A stretch of 64,000 bases of DNA, from contig OX411306.1 in assembly GCA_948150685.1 (NCBI GenBank), forward strand, positions 35,425,539 to 35,489,538, written 5' to 3'. Positions 22,804 through 35,765 of this stretch are shown in pieces (position 1 is the stretch's first letter; the number at the start of each line of letters is the position of its first letter). The notes below the pieces were generated by a model. It saw nothing but the letters and a program-made list of their open reading frames with translations, was not told the DNA's origin and did not search any database. A program made the position numbers and the translations under genes. This DNA is from Rhaphigaster nebulosa. Its lineage: Eukaryota > Arthropoda > Insecta > Hemiptera > Pentatomidae.

Positions 22804-25800
22804 CATCTTAAAACACAGTTAAAAATAACTTTAACTACCAAGATTTGTACGGAATGGAAAAATGAAGTTATGGATTTCATTTGTTATTTTACTTTCGATA
22901 ATTTCAATTATTATCGAAAGAGATCTCATTCCTGTTCTCAAAAATGGCCATCTTGGAAAATAATACAAATGAGTACCAGATTTGGTATGTCTTTTCCTTT
23001 GTAGGAATGTGGTGGTAGGACAGATTTATTTTTAATGTATTTCTAAAACTATTTACGATGAGATGAATACAATATTACAAATTTACAAGAACAACATTAA
23101 AAATCATGATAAATTCAAAATACTTGGTTGTAATTAAATTTCTTCCTGTTAAACGTCGTTAATAGACTTCAGCAATTAGCATTATTTATCGAATTGTGAA
23201 TTCGACAACCCCATATCAGTCGGCGTACTGCCAGTTATTTACAGTTAAAAAGTAAAACTATAAGGTTCTTCCAATACATTTTTGTTTACATGAAGTATTA
23301 CAAGCAGAGAATGGAATTTCGTTAAAAACAAAAATTTGCTTAATCATTAATAAATAAGAAGAGACGAAGATGTGTAAAATTGCGTACCTATTTAAAACCT
23401 TTAACATGCAAAAATCATAAAGTTTGTTTTATTTATACTATAATGCATGGAAAGCTTATCTAACCTTGAGTTAAAGTTAAAGCCTCTGAGTTGAAATTAT
23501 GAGGTTTAATGCGTGTAACCTGAGGAAAAAAAACTTATTCTAATACAACAGTACAATACCCTACATCATGACCTTAATATCCCATTTGTTTGGAAATTTT
23601 ATGAACTAACTTATTGCAGATCTTTTAAACCATTACAGCATTGATTCCATTATAAATAGTGATAAAGAAATAAAGAATAATAAAAAATTATGCGAAACAT
23701 CTCATAGAGTTAGAACCCGCCTTGATACCGGGACAGATAAAATAAAAAGTTGCAGTAGGACATAAATAAGGGTCCTATTGGCTACAGAAGCAGAGCGTTT
23801 CAATAAATCACAGAGCTTGAAGTATCAGAAGCAGATCTTCCTAACTAGTTAAGTTTTCCACAGTTCTCTATCTCAAACATTCTGCTTTCCTTCTGTTTTC
23901 GTACAACGAACCTATGTCCTCTATCTGATATAAGAACTGTCAGAGGATGTTATAGCTGTGGCGGTCCGGCAGGAAACCATAGTTCCTTGATATATGGTCG
24001 AGGCTGTGAATGGCTGATGTAACGGCGAAGAGAAATAATGCGGAAGAAGAACCTAGGACGATGCTATAGCGTCCAGTACAAATACCTCGATTATTGTTAC
24101 TATTGTGTTCACTGTAAAGTCAATTCTGTTAGCTATTTTATCGAACCAGCCGCTAGAAGTCTCATTCAACTTCAGTCTTTTCAAAGCCATTTAACGGTTT
24201 TAAGAAGAAGTACTAATAAATAGCTAAGGCCTCCAAATAATTTCTATAAAACAGAGAAACGATCTCTGAATATCGCGTGAAGCTTGTAAATTGGATAACA
24301 GATGTGTTATTTTGATCACATGAGCAAAATAGTGAAAGTGAAGGAGACGTAAAATGGGGCATATATTGAAATATAACATAAGCTCGATGTTGTAAATTCG
24401 GTATGAGAACCTAATGCTAAGGTGAAATATGTATTGTGTGGTTTCACATTAAATAACCATTTTTAGTGATCAGTGTTAGACATTCAATGAAAATTTAGCG
24501 GTCTCCTGTTAGCCACTGACAACATTCATAGAATGTTGTGAAAGAAATGGTCTAGCACCTTTTCTGCACTTAACACATGTCTCGTCGACGCGAGTGTACC
24601 CGAAGTGAAGAAATATTCATTTGAGGAACTATCCGAAACTATTGTTCTAAATAAAACATCTGCTCGTTCTGTTTCTTCCCTTTTTAGCTACTTTGCTCTC
24701 CGCCCAAAATTTCAACAACAACGTTCTGGACTAATATTGTCCATTCCCTGGTTTCTCTTTGGTCTGACCCCGCTGTACAAGGAGCAGCAGAAGTGAAAAA
24801 TACGCTCAGTTCGGCAGTTCTATTCTTCTGTAATTTTGTTTATATGAACATTTTGTCATTGCGCGTACATTTTGTGATTGTCACATTAGATAGTCCACAA
24901 GGCGAAAAAAAAATCGCTATATAATTGCTATTCTCCTTATTCAAATATGTTTAACTATTAGCTCGTAGTGCGTGAAATAAGATATATCTATTGACATCAA
25001 TATTTACATGAATCTATGAAAATATATCTAAGTCCATCATGTTTTAAAATAAGTCATTAAATTTAGTTTGCAGTACGTGGGAAGTTTACTTTTCCCATAG
25101 TGATATGGAAATACCTTAGGTTTTATTTAGATTAATTTTTGTGTATAGAAATTGCATACGCCTTTCTTAACATTTAAAACGATTTGCCATAAATTCCTTT
25201 AACTTTAAGAATCTTCCATCTGAAATGAATATGAATTTTTTTCAGCTGCTGTGCTATTGTGCTAAATGAAGACACGATGTCTGAAAAGCAACCTTAGGTA
25301 ATCCAGAAATTCACATTATCAAATCCAAAGATATAAACTTTGTGTGCAGAAACCATTTAATAGCTTCTTTTTTTTCTATAAGACATGTATAAAAGAGGAG
25401 ATTCATTCTGATAAAACATTTTAACACGTTTAGCTTTATGTTTTAGACCCGCTTGAAATTACCACATGAAAACGTTTTTGACGACAAACACTATTCAAAT
25501 GGGACAAACATAAAAAAATATAAAAAAAAAAAATCCGACAGAGGAAAAAGAAATGGTGCATATGAATGAAGCGGAGGGCATATGTTGGAGTTGTGATGCA
25601 TGACCCCTGACAGCCAGTCCACAGCCAACAGTCCGAATAAAAGTTTCCACAAGTCCTGAAAGTTTCCACCCTCCACTTCTCCATGGAGGATAACACTTGG
25701 TCAGGACTTCCACAAGATGAATGAGTTCTGTATTTGGCCCAGGATACTGCTTAAAACGCCGACAAAATCACACAGTGGTGCTTGAAGATATTAAATTTCA

Positions 25801-26844
25801 GGTGAATGTTGCATGCATTTTCATCAATAAAATCAAAAGAATTGTTTGCTTTTATTTTGACTTCAAATATATTCCCTTAAAGTACATGTTAATCCATTGC
25901 TGTGTGACACCAAAATCATAAAATTGGAATGATCGCGTTTTCGAAAAAACTGTCATTGATCCATCGGTCAACATTGGCTGGCTAAATTAATAGTTCTACG
26001 ATTTTGTATTTGAAGTTAAATTGGGCATTTTATCAATGACCCCACCTGCGAAATTGCTGTTACTTGCACTATATTTAAAATCATTCAAACAGTGATCTGA
26101 TGTTAATGTATCTGCTTATATGGAACAGCTTAAATACAGGAAATAAATTTTATTTCCTTAAAAAAATAAACATCGATCTTTAAGTAATACTCGCGCTCAT
26201 AAATTTCTAATTAATTCAGAGAATCGATTGATTTTATACGGCCTGGTACCTCGATTTTGTGGTCCTCGGCAATATTATCAGTGTTATTGAATTGAAGAGG
26301 CATGATGTGATCGAGATGGCACGCCGAACTCCAAGTTGAATGTAGATTATTGGTGAAGGATAGGACTAGATTCCTCGTGTTCTCAGGTATATTCATTTTG
26401 CCAGGTATCCGGTCTGTATCCATTTTAGTATGTGTATATTGTGGCTTAGAATTATGAACGTACAATCCATTATTTCGGTTGCTAAATATTTCAATCGGCT
26501 TATACAAATGTTTCACATCAAATGCCACAATTTTTCTAAGGACTTTCAGATGAAAACTTTCATTACAAATTATTAATCAAATATTCTGAATATATTGAAA
26601 AATTGTGAAATTGTATTATCTCCAGATGTAAAATTGTTTAAATAATTTAAATTGAATTTTGTATGCCCAATTTTCACAAATGGACTATTGATTTAAGACT
26701 ATTAAAAATATTTTAATGCATCTTCTTAATTTTTTTGTCTACAACTTTTTTTGGACGCATTGACGAAATCATTTGACAAACATCTGATCCAACATTTGAC
26801 GAACTGATCTTAGAATTGTGAAGAGCCGACGTTAGTACCTATTT
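22804..26844. other. Long stretch without a recognised gene
   Basis: AT-rich intronic DNA. A perfect 11-bp hairpin CTTTCGATAAT/ATTATCGAAAG sits at 22892-22920. Frames at 24038-24223, 24605-24796 and 25721-25921 carry no motif. A 105-codon minus frame at 26211-26528 (containing HSTWSSACHLDHIMPLQF) is the longest here but unidentified. Three overlapping minus frames near 25436-25713 shadow each other and are not supported. Confidence 0.4.
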
Positions 26845-28432
26845 ATTATTGCTTGAAAACGTCATGACGGGATGATGACTATGTTGAAGAGAAGAGCAAT
26901 TGAATAGAAGAGGTGTAACACATCTGACCAATCTAAACAACTCCTGCCTCAGGTTGAGGTACTTTTCTAATACATGGAAACGAGCTATTCTCTCCACGGA
27001 GTTGAAACTCGCGAAGACCGGATCCCAGTCGACCTACTATAGACCTATAAGCTTTCTTCCACAAGTGGACAAGGTATTTGAGAAAATTGTCCTAAATTAT
27101 CCTATTATATCCGGGATTAAAGCAATATCCTATTGCTCGGAAATTGCTTTAATCCAGCCCGAACAGACAGGCTTCGAAGCTGGCCTCTGCCCCGATCACC
27201 ATCAGATGAAACTTCAAGTGGAAGTAAGCTGAAATGCGCCCAAGAACGAAATGTCAGCTACGATTTCGATAGACGACTGCACAGAAGCGTTCGACTTAGT
27301 GTCCCACGGGTTTCAATGCAAGACTGCAGGAAAACGAATCCCACAAGCAGCTCTATGTTTTGAGACTATGTGCTCTATGACTGAGCTCTATGTTACTGGT
27401 TGAGTGGTATCCGGAGACGTCGCACTCACCTGCGGTGTTCCCCAAGGGTCTGTGCTATCTCCAATGCTGTTTTCAATGTACATGTCTGAAACTGTTGGAG
27501 CGCGGTATAAGAAAGCTACTTTAGCGGTATACGGCAATGATGCAGCGATCTACAGTAGTTCCGTAAACGAGAGCTCTACAGAAGACGGAGGATGCTTGTG
27601 ATGTGATCACAAACAAACTGGAAGGACTAAATATTACAGTTAATCCCAAGAAGACCGACTGTATTATTTTCTCCTTCCAGAAGAACAAGCGTCATCTTCC
27701 TAAGGTGTATAGGATAGTGGGTAGAACAAATAGGCCGGCAAACAGCATAATGCACTTAGGTGTCATTCTCGACAGGCATCTTACATTAGACCGCCATTGC
27801 CAGAAGATCAGGCTGGTGAAGACCAAGCCATACAGACTAAACCCACTGTTGACATCGCCAAATCCATTCCTCCGCCGCAAACTATTAATTTATAAAATTG
27901 TATTAAGACCAGCCCTTCTTCATAGAGCGCTGCTTCTAGCTGATATATCGTCAAGAGCAACAAAACTCCAGCAGTTTCAGAACAGCGTACTGAAACTGAT
28001 TGTGAGACATACCAACTTACAGAGGATATAAACGAATTTGCTCCATACGATCCTCGAACTATCCACAGTAACTGACTTTATCAAAGCTAGGTATATACAA
28101 TTTTTGGATGGCTTCCAATGTACGACGAAGCCACTATTTAGGACTCTGACCCCAACAGAATGGCCACAGCGGTGGCTGACACATACAAATAGCCTTAGAC
28201 TAGACTGAGGACAACTAACTGGATTGACACAATATTATTAGTGAGCTCCATCACTAGAACCGTTTCATTATATAATACTCTTCGTGGCCACGCCCACATT
28301 TTCCTCTCCTCTGACGCCTCTTAAAATGCTTCATATGCAACTGTAGAGATCCAAATCACTATTCCAACTCCTGAAATCAACACCTCATCTCATAGAGCTT
28401 TGAAATAAAAAATAAAATAAAATAAAAATATA
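26845..28432 (+). pseudogene. Jockey-type LINE, RT and 3' end, decayed
   Basis: RT blocks appear in order across shifting frames: LTNLNNSCLRLRYFSNTWKR, YYRPISFLPQVDKVFEKIVL, PEQTGFEAG, motif A region TEAFDLVSHG, CGVPQGSVLSPMLFSMYM, motif C as VYGNDAAIY (YADD decayed to YGND), GLNITVNPKKTDCIIFS, LGVILDRHLTLDRHC, and KLLIYKIVLRPALL. The carboxyl block TKLQQFQNSVLKLIVRHT follows. It ends with an AATAAAATAAAATAAAA tail near 28408-28432. Several stops and frameshifts make it inactive, and the 5' part (gag, endonuclease) is absent, as in ordinary 5' truncation. Confidence 0.85.
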
Positions 28433-30400
28433 AATACTATAAGTTGGAATACCGTATCTTTCACTCTATCTGCTTCAGTGGATTTAATGTATCGATCATC
28501 TCTTAAAGTTTATTTTTATATCCCAGTTTATTTTTATACCTAAACCCATAAATATTCCTTTATTCGATTTAGATAGATCAATGTACCGCACTAAAATACT
28601 TATAAATGAAGATAGGTACAGATAAACACCGGGTTTAAACGTCCTATTAGAAGTTCATATAAAAACGATATACCGTAATAATGACAACATTAACACCAAG
28701 AATCACACTTAATTGCTTTTCGATCAAATTAATTTCCAATTAATTAGTTGTTTTTATCAATTCGTCGATGTAATTCACGTTCAAAATGGCATATTTCTGA
28801 GCGAATCACACTGTCGACTTTCTGTGTTTCGTTGCTCTAGCAACTGTAATAATAAAAAATATGAAAAATCATTTTCAAAGGAAATATCGTTTTAACATCA
28901 CCTGGTTCCAAATAACCAAGTTTCGCAAAATATTGTGTGGGTTAAGTCTTGCTCAAAAACGAAATGTACAAAACTGAAATTACATATTCAAGGTTTGCCA
29001 AGGTTATTTCAGTAATTTTTTTCTAAAATCGACTCACGGAAGGGCCACTTAAATTATTGAAGTTAATCATTTTTAAAATTTTCTCGAGAAAGGCTCTAAG
29101 TATTTGGATTACACTTGCTACATCAATGAAAAATTAAATGTTGTTTAATATCAGCTTGGTCTTATCCTTATGGAAATAGTCTGACAGACTTTTTGTTTTG
29201 TTTATATAAAATAATTAACCATCTATCATTGTTAGTAGTATTAAAAAACGAATAAATATATACTATGAAAGAATTTGATAATTATCTAAAGGAGAAGAAA
29301 GGAGAAATAATTTTACAAGTTAAAAAAAAAAATCTATAAATAAGATTAATGAAATAGATGCTTAATATGATTTTAGAAAAATTAACATCTAAAATGAAGC
29401 CATAGACAGTAATGGAAAGTGACGAAACACGCATGAGCTTATGTGATTATTGTAGGTAATAATTTCTGCTTTTATATTATTTAATGAAAACCAAATGAAA
29501 TTTCCCTGGAAAATTTTATCAAGTAGAGTTGTAATATATGTGAAAGTTGTGTGATGCCAGATTTTTACTTACGTTACAGATATCACAACGATATATCGAA
29601 GAGAGAAGTTTGGTTGTAAAGTATGAAGTAGTACTGAAGCACAATCGATTTCGATTTAAACATTACCAATTGTGTTATTGATAATTTATATCAATACTCG
29701 TAAGTATTAGAAAATTTTGAACTAATTGTCTGTTTTTCGTAAACGAAATGCATAATTTTTACTGACATGATTTTGTTTTGCGATGTCAGCCATTTTTTTT
29801 TTTAACATTTTGAAAAATGAAATAATTTTAACTGATATCTTTCTGGACCAATAATGAAATTAACATGATGAACCTTTAATTTGTATTTAAATATTACCTA
29901 TATTTAGGTCAAAACCTTGGAATAAAAAATGTTTGCAACAAGGATCCACATATTTTTTTGTTTTTAAACTGAAGTTCTTTGAGCCTTAGAAAGGAAGCCT
30001 GAAGAAAGGATTCAAAAATCATTTTATAAGAATACACCCATCTCTAAACCTTGTAAGTAAGAAAATGCCTAATATTCTACTAATGTAAATTTATTATATT
30101 AACATTATTTTGTTTTGTATAACCAATCAGTAGTTTTTATATGATAAAAATCAATAGCTACAATTTAACAATGGAAAAAAAAAACAAAATGCGAGAATAA
30201 CAGAAATAAAAAGAACGAATGTTTTGGGATTAATAAAGGATATATGACAAAATAAAAAAGTATACATTAAATCATAAAATTAAGGTTTATTTTATTGTAT
30301 TTTTTTTATAATTACCCAGTAAATCCAATGAAAAGTTCCCAGTAAACAAATGGAGTTTTATACTTATTTTTCTCATTTACATTTTTCTTGAATTTTGTTT
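28433..30400. other. No gene recognised
   Basis: AT-rich DNA with no coding motif. The 28713-28895 frame is short and unsupported. Confidence 0.5.
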
Positions 30401-30412
30401 TCCTTTGCCCTT

Positions 30413-30442
30413 ATGAAGACCTACATCTTAGGGCAAAACGTC
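30413..30442 (+). ncRNA. Hammerhead-like core with a perfect stem II
   Basis: ATGAAGA (one change from CTGAAGA) is followed by a perfect hairpin CCTA[CATCT]TAGG (30420-30423, 30429-30432), then GCAAAACGTC where the consensus has CGAAACGTC. This is one base from the conserved GAAAC strand. No third helix was found. It resembles the end motifs at 17818, 35792 and 40583. Confidence 0.3.
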
Positions 30443-30644
30443 AGCACACTTAAACAGTATATTTCATTACTAAGTATTTTATTTATGACCGCATCGCCAA
30501 TCATCATCTCCTTAATAAATTTTATACAGTTTTACTGAAGGCATTGCATGAAAAATATACTTTTAAAATATTTCGAATAGGATATCAGTTTTATTAAGTG
30601 GTTTAGGTTAAGTATCAAGTATGATTCGGCAAATTACAATTCTC

Positions 30645-30800
30645 AGAGCGAATAGCCGTGTGGCAAGTACCTAACACCGAGTATCATCTTGGCTTATCTC
30701 TACTAACTTCTCCCTTCTCCCCCTTCCGACAAAACTAGTGACGTTGCATGTCCCGGTTTGACTCCCCTACACCAAATAATAGACTCTATCTACGGCCATG
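30645..30800 (+). mobile_element. Possible degenerate tRNA-derived SINE
   Basis: TAGCCGTGTGG (30653-30663) resembles an A box and GGTTTGACTCC (30755-30765) a B box with one mismatch. Spacing of about 90 bases exceeds a tRNA unless a C-rich insertion (CTTCTCCCTTCTCCCCCTTC) occurred. The block is clearly less AT-rich than its flanks. Confidence 0.33.
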
Positions 30801-31024
30801 ACACTCACTAAAATAAAGTAAGCCATCTAATCTGCAGAATATATAGTTTTAATTGATTCATGAAAAATTCTGGAAATGGATAGTGATATCACTGCTTAGG
30901 CTAAATTAATTTCTCTAGTATAGCCATTAAAAAATAAATTCTAAAAATATGACTGAATTCGGGACTGATCAATTCAGAGTGCCAGTAATTCAACTCACGC
31001 ATTTTGATGCATGAAAAGAGAGTA

Positions 31025-31535
31025 ACATAAAATGGGGTAGATAATTGAGTTCTATTCAGAGCCACTTCTGAGAGTTTTTCGAGGAGTTTATTTATTTTAC
31101 TCTCTTTATTGTTAAATTCACAACTGTCAGAGAGTAAACAACCAGGGAATGGGACGTCGAGATTCGTCGTTTGGTTTTTATGTTAGGATCGATCCATAAA
31201 TATCCGTTTAAAAAGTTTAAAGTCGATAAAGCTTAAAGTTTAAAAAGTCGATAAAGGTGATAAGTAACATTTTTCGAGCTTTGATAAAACTCAATTGAAA
31301 TGAGTTTTATCCGCTATTACCCAGATGTGTATCGTACCTTTATCGACTCTATTCAGAACGAACTATGGAGTTTATATTAATGAAAGGAGAAAATATTAAA
31401 AATATATCACTTTACACTCTTTTCTATAGCAACCATTCAATGTTTTCAAAAATGCCACTTATCACCTTTATCCATACGATTCTTCAATTGTGCATAGCTC
31501 AGTTCGATCATGATCTCAATTACCCCTCTTTATAG
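31025..31535. mobile_element. Foldback (multi-palindromic) repeat
   Basis: Nested inverted repeats: CGATAAAGGTGATAAGTAAC near 31242 against GCCACTTATCACCTTTATCC near 31453; an inner perfect 11-bp hairpin GATAAAACTCA/TGAGTTTTATC (31283-31293, 31301-31311); and outer similarity between GGGGTAGATAATTGAG near 31036 and the reverse complement of CTCAATTACCCCTC near 31516. AAGTCGATAAA is also directly repeated. Non-coding, probably a MITE-like foldback. Confidence 0.5.
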
Positions 31536-33684
31536 AGGAATATGTTTTTTTTTGTTTTATTTTATTTTTTTTTTTTGCGAAAACATGTAATTTCCATTTC
31601 TCAAGTAACTCTTCACAAAATTTATTATAATTCATTATTTTTTAATTTGTTTCTACCACTGAAAGGGCCAATTTTTATATTTATAGTGTAAAGATACAGC
31701 TAAATTATTTCTATGAAATACATAAATTTAATCATTAATTTTAGCTAGTTCAGTAATTTCTTGATTGACTTAAATTTTTTAATATTGCTGACTTTTGCAG
31801 AAACTACTCAATGGTAGTACTAAAACGATATTTCTAAGTTATTTTTATTATTCACACGCCTTCGAGGGTTAAAGAAAATAGATCTTGATGACTGATTACG
31901 AACTCGTGGATTTGTCTGGACATAGAGTTTATAATTAAAGATGATATGTCTATTCGGGGTAGAATCGTTTTGGGAATTTCATGAATTCTTTATAACATAA
32001 GACCCACTCCAATGTGTATTCCAATAAGTTGTATCATCACAAAAATTTTGTAGTATTAACACTTCTCAACTTCTCAGCAGACAAAAAAAAAAAAATAAAA
32101 CCGCTACAAAGTGTATTAAGTTAGAAACGTAGGAATTTCCAACAGCTTCGCAAAAGGCATTCCATTAGGTTGTTTAAAGGCATTCTCTCAAGACTACACG
32201 TTTGAGACTACACTACTGAATGTTGCATACCAAAACAGCAATAAGGCGGTGCAAATAAAAAAACATTCGTTTCGCATTCGAAGCATCTACATTTTATCAG
32301 TAATATAAAAATGTAATTTATCTTCTAGAATTTAACTCAAAATTTTTATTTTGTATGTATTTTATATGTTATGTTTATTATCTGATTAGGATTCATACTT
32401 TTAAATAATCAAAAAATGGATATTTAGAAGAGATCTATTTTTTAGATTACTATATCTGTAGTCCTTTACTGATCATCGAAGTATATATACCATATTGAAG
32501 TATATACCAGTTTTTTTTCTGACTATTCAACCTTATATTGTTTTTTTTCCAAAACAGTTATCCTGTTTACGATGAAAGAACGGGCGGAACTATTTCGGGC
32601 AGATTTCCATTTGAGCGGGAAGGATTGGAGGAAGCAATAAGAAGGATGCAGGATGTTTAGGGAGTGGAAAATGGACACCACCAGTTGACTGCCCGGGGCT
32701 GACATGGGTGTGACACCTCGCTCCTTCCTGGCCAGGACCTTCATGTTTGCCCTGCATTCAGGATCCAGCTTATGGCTTCCTTAGATATTCCTATTGGCTT
32801 CCCTTCTAGTTCTGCTGTTCTATGAGGGAAGAAATTGGACTTTAGGAAAAAGGTCATCTTCGCACCATGTGGGAAACACTACCAATTAACAATACTTCAC
32901 TTTTCCAGTTATGCATCTCTAAATATTCTTAAGCGATATCATAATAATAATAAATCTGATAATTTAATATAAATAAATTTATATATACATCACTTATCTA
33001 TATAATGAAACTCTAAGGTGCATCCCACCGTTTTCGTCGTTTAGACCCACTTAACTCTCACAACAACTTAGTATTGCGGGTTCTGCATAGCCTGCCTCGT
33101 GTCTACTAAATTACATTAGTAGAAAATTGATTTGATGAACATCTAATTGTGAATTTAAAGAATAAATTTGTATACGATTTAGCGTTCATAATTACTCTGA
33201 ATGCCTTCATCATTCATTTTTCATTCCAATTAGAAGTTTCGACTTCAACTAATATATAAAATAAAATTATAAAAAAATGATACTATTCCCCTAATGATGA
33301 ACTTCAGTTGGTATTATTAAAGGATTACAACTTTCGAATTATGCTCGCTATTTTAGCCAAAGAAATCAACTCCCAACGAGTCCTGGAGTTCAAGACCTTA
33401 CCATGTAGGGGTTGGCTCTTGTTGGGCAGATAGCCTTCGTACTGGTATTCGAACTACCGAACTAATTTGAAAATTGATAGAAAAATTGAATTAAATTCAT
33501 TGTCATCATTATTTTATATCAAAAATTATTTTATTCATTCTTGATAAAATGAGACTACAATTGTGTAGTTTCAAAATAACACGTAACTCAAATTGCATAT
33601 AAGATGATAGGTCCTAAGGTCACTCTTTAGAATTAGTTCCTCATTAATATCTTAGGGAATAATTTTATTTTATTTTATGAAAAA
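31536..33684. other. No gene recognised
   Basis: AT-rich DNA with T-runs near 31547-31577. A tRNA B-box-like TAGTTCGAATACC is present on the minus strand near 33450 without a convincing A box. The minus frame at 32523-32744 is unidentified. Confidence 0.4.
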
Positions 33685-34640
33685 CATAAATTTATCTATT
33701 TATATTTATTAGTGAACAGGACTTTCTTTACTTGATTTATTTTTTACTCACAAGCATATCATTTCATTTGTTCATTTTGGGGGTCTTATTCCCATCATTA
33801 ATACATCATATTGGTCTGCAATACGTTTTGATTTATTATTGATTGATATTATATTGTTTTCTCTATTACAAAACTAGGATAAATTACAGTACAATATAAT
33901 TACCTATTACTCCTATTTTCCTATTTGTCAAAATATTTCTATCTTACTGTATCGTCATAGATTGATAGATAAAATTAAAATGTTTACTGCATATTTTTAT
34001 TGGAGTATTCTACTTGTTTTATCCATCTTTTCTCTGTCTAAGTTTAAATCATAAGTTTGATTTTAAAAATTCACAAATTCTGGATAAAGAAAAATATGTA
34101 AAAAACAGACGAACTTTAGAAGCGATCCACTTTACAAAATCTGATGTGAACACACCATGACTTCCTTGTACGCCTATTAAACTCAAAAAGTGACCCTGAA
34201 TTTGGTTACTAGTTTCTGAACATAGCAGTACCTCAAAAACGACACTCGGCGTCGCGACGTCCATCTATTGACACAACAAACACACTCAAATATACACTCA
34301 CACGCACGCAAACTCTTGTTTCTTGAAGTCTTATTCCGTTATAATATGTCGTTTTCTTTCATTTGGTAATTAGTTTCCAAGATATTTCTTCGCGTTCCTT
34401 GACAACATTAGAATTGTCTATGCCACTAGATAAAGCATTAGAAATCGACGGTTTTAACATTTTAAGAGGAAGAAACCGCTTAACTTATATCTTATTCTCC
34501 CACTGCATACTTGTTCAGCTCACAAATGAGGAGGAAAAAAGTATTTTACACTTAAAGCAAGCAATAAAATTGTTTAATTAGAGTGGAAAAAAAATCGCGT
34601 TATAACCTTTATCACCGAAACATATGATCTCTGTAATAAA
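33685..34640 (-). mobile_element. Repeat family A, copy 2, inverted relative to copy 1
   Basis: The reverse complement aligns in order with 21838-22680: the CTCCTCATTTGTGAGCTGAA block, the 33-codon frame (34359-34460), ACCAAATTCAGGGTCACTTT, CTATGACGATACAGTAAGAT, TTAATGATGGGAATAAGACC, and a tail TGAGTAAAAAATAAATCAAG shared with 35850-35870. It is followed directly, on its 5' side, by family B at 34655-35245. Confidence 0.75.
34359..34460 (-). CDS. Small open frame inside repeat family A, copy 2
   Basis: A 33-residue frame beginning MLKPSISNALSSGIDNSNVV and including EREEISWKLI, ending in a TGA. It corresponds to the frame at 22009-22107 with one extra codon and no frameshift. Function unknown; probably the ORF of the mobile element or the start of a captured transcript. 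Confidence 0.33.
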   Translation of the reverse strand: MLKPSISNALSSGIDNSNVVKEREEISWKLITK

Positions 34641-34654
34641 TGTCAATACACCTT

Positions 34655-35245
34655 TTGATGCAAGTTTCTTATGGCCTTCAAGTAAAGTAACCCTTTCGGA
34701 TCGTCAATTTCAACCAAAATCTATTATATTACTTATGTTGATATAAGAGTTTTGTTATAATGTTTTACATTATATTTTAATATAACCTACTTTTTGATGA
34801 AAATCTAATATGACGTACAAGTGAAGTACAACTTCCAGTTTTCCCAATGTTTATCAAAATTGTTGTATATATTAGTATGCAAGTCATAAATGCCAAATTT
34901 GAGAAGTTTCGCATTATATTTTTATATAATTTTTGATGAAAATCGGTAATGACCTTCAAGTAAAGTACCACTTCCGGTAATCGTGAAGTGACCAAAAAGG
35001 GAAATTCATAACTACGTTATATAACAATCCTATATATGAAATTCTAACTTTTACGGCAAACAGTTTTTGAGTTATGCGAGATACGTACGAACGTAAGAAT
35101 GTAGGAACGTAAGAACGTACGTACAGACGTCAACGACGAAACTAGTCAAAATGGATTCAAAGATGGTCAAAATGGATATTTCCATTGAAATCTGAAAACC
35201 GAAAATTTTTGTATTTTTAAATTACTGCGTACAAAGAAGTAAAAA
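34655..35245 (+). repeat. Repeat family B, copy 1
   Basis: Matches the reverse complement of 55730-56370: TTTTTGAGTTATGCGAGATA, a GACGTCAACGACGAAACTAG block, CAAAATGGATTCAAAGATGG, and TCTGAAAACCGAAAATTTTT. It includes internal variants of CTTCAAGTAAAGTA (34678 and 34954 areas) and a stretch of 8-base periodic ACGTAAGA units near 35070-35115. Non-coding. It adjoins family A in the same relative order as at 55.7-56.55 kb, so A and B are probably parts of one element. Confidence 0.7.
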
Positions 35246-35642
35246 TATAAAACAGGCTATAAACTTCGAAATGGACACTAAAAACTTAAATATACAATAC
35301 GTAGGCATTATTAACAAATTAAAAATATTCCGATAAACCATTTTTTGTTCGGATTATTTCCAAAAGATGAGACTAAAATAGTCCAGATTAATTAAAAATA
35401 AATAAATCAAGAAAATAAATAAGTAGAGGATGAACAGCTGAAGGATTATACTTATTATAAACAATTGTAAAAAGCAGTACCTGCTTATAAATAGCTTAGT
35501 TGTGACAGGGAAGAGATGGATAAAATAAGTAGAATACTCCTATAAAAATTTTATGAAATGAGTATCATAATTTTATTTATAAATCTATGACTAGATTTAA
35601 GATAGAATTGAAGATAGAAATGTATTGACAAATAGGAGTAAT

Positions 35643-35647
<5 letters not shown>

Positions 35648-35714
<67 letters not shown>
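35648..35714. repeat. (AT)n microsatellite
   Basis: About 33 AT units, inside a family A copy. Frames across it are artefacts (Ile-Tyr repeats). Confidence 0.95.
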
Positions 35715-35717
<3 letters not shown>

Positions 35718-35765
35718 ACTGACATTTATGTTAACTTTGTAATATAGAAAACAATAATAAATCAA

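Noticed and set aside
25436..25713. Three overlapping minus-strand frames
   Set aside because: Mutually overlapping, no motif, and composition set by an A-rich tract; at most one could be real and none is supported.
26211..26528. 105-codon minus frame as a gene
   Set aside because: Longest frame in its region, but no recognisable domain, no splice or retrocopy hallmarks; kept only as a note.
35577..35765. Open frame of Ile-Tyr repeats
   Set aside because: Translation of an (AT)n microsatellite.
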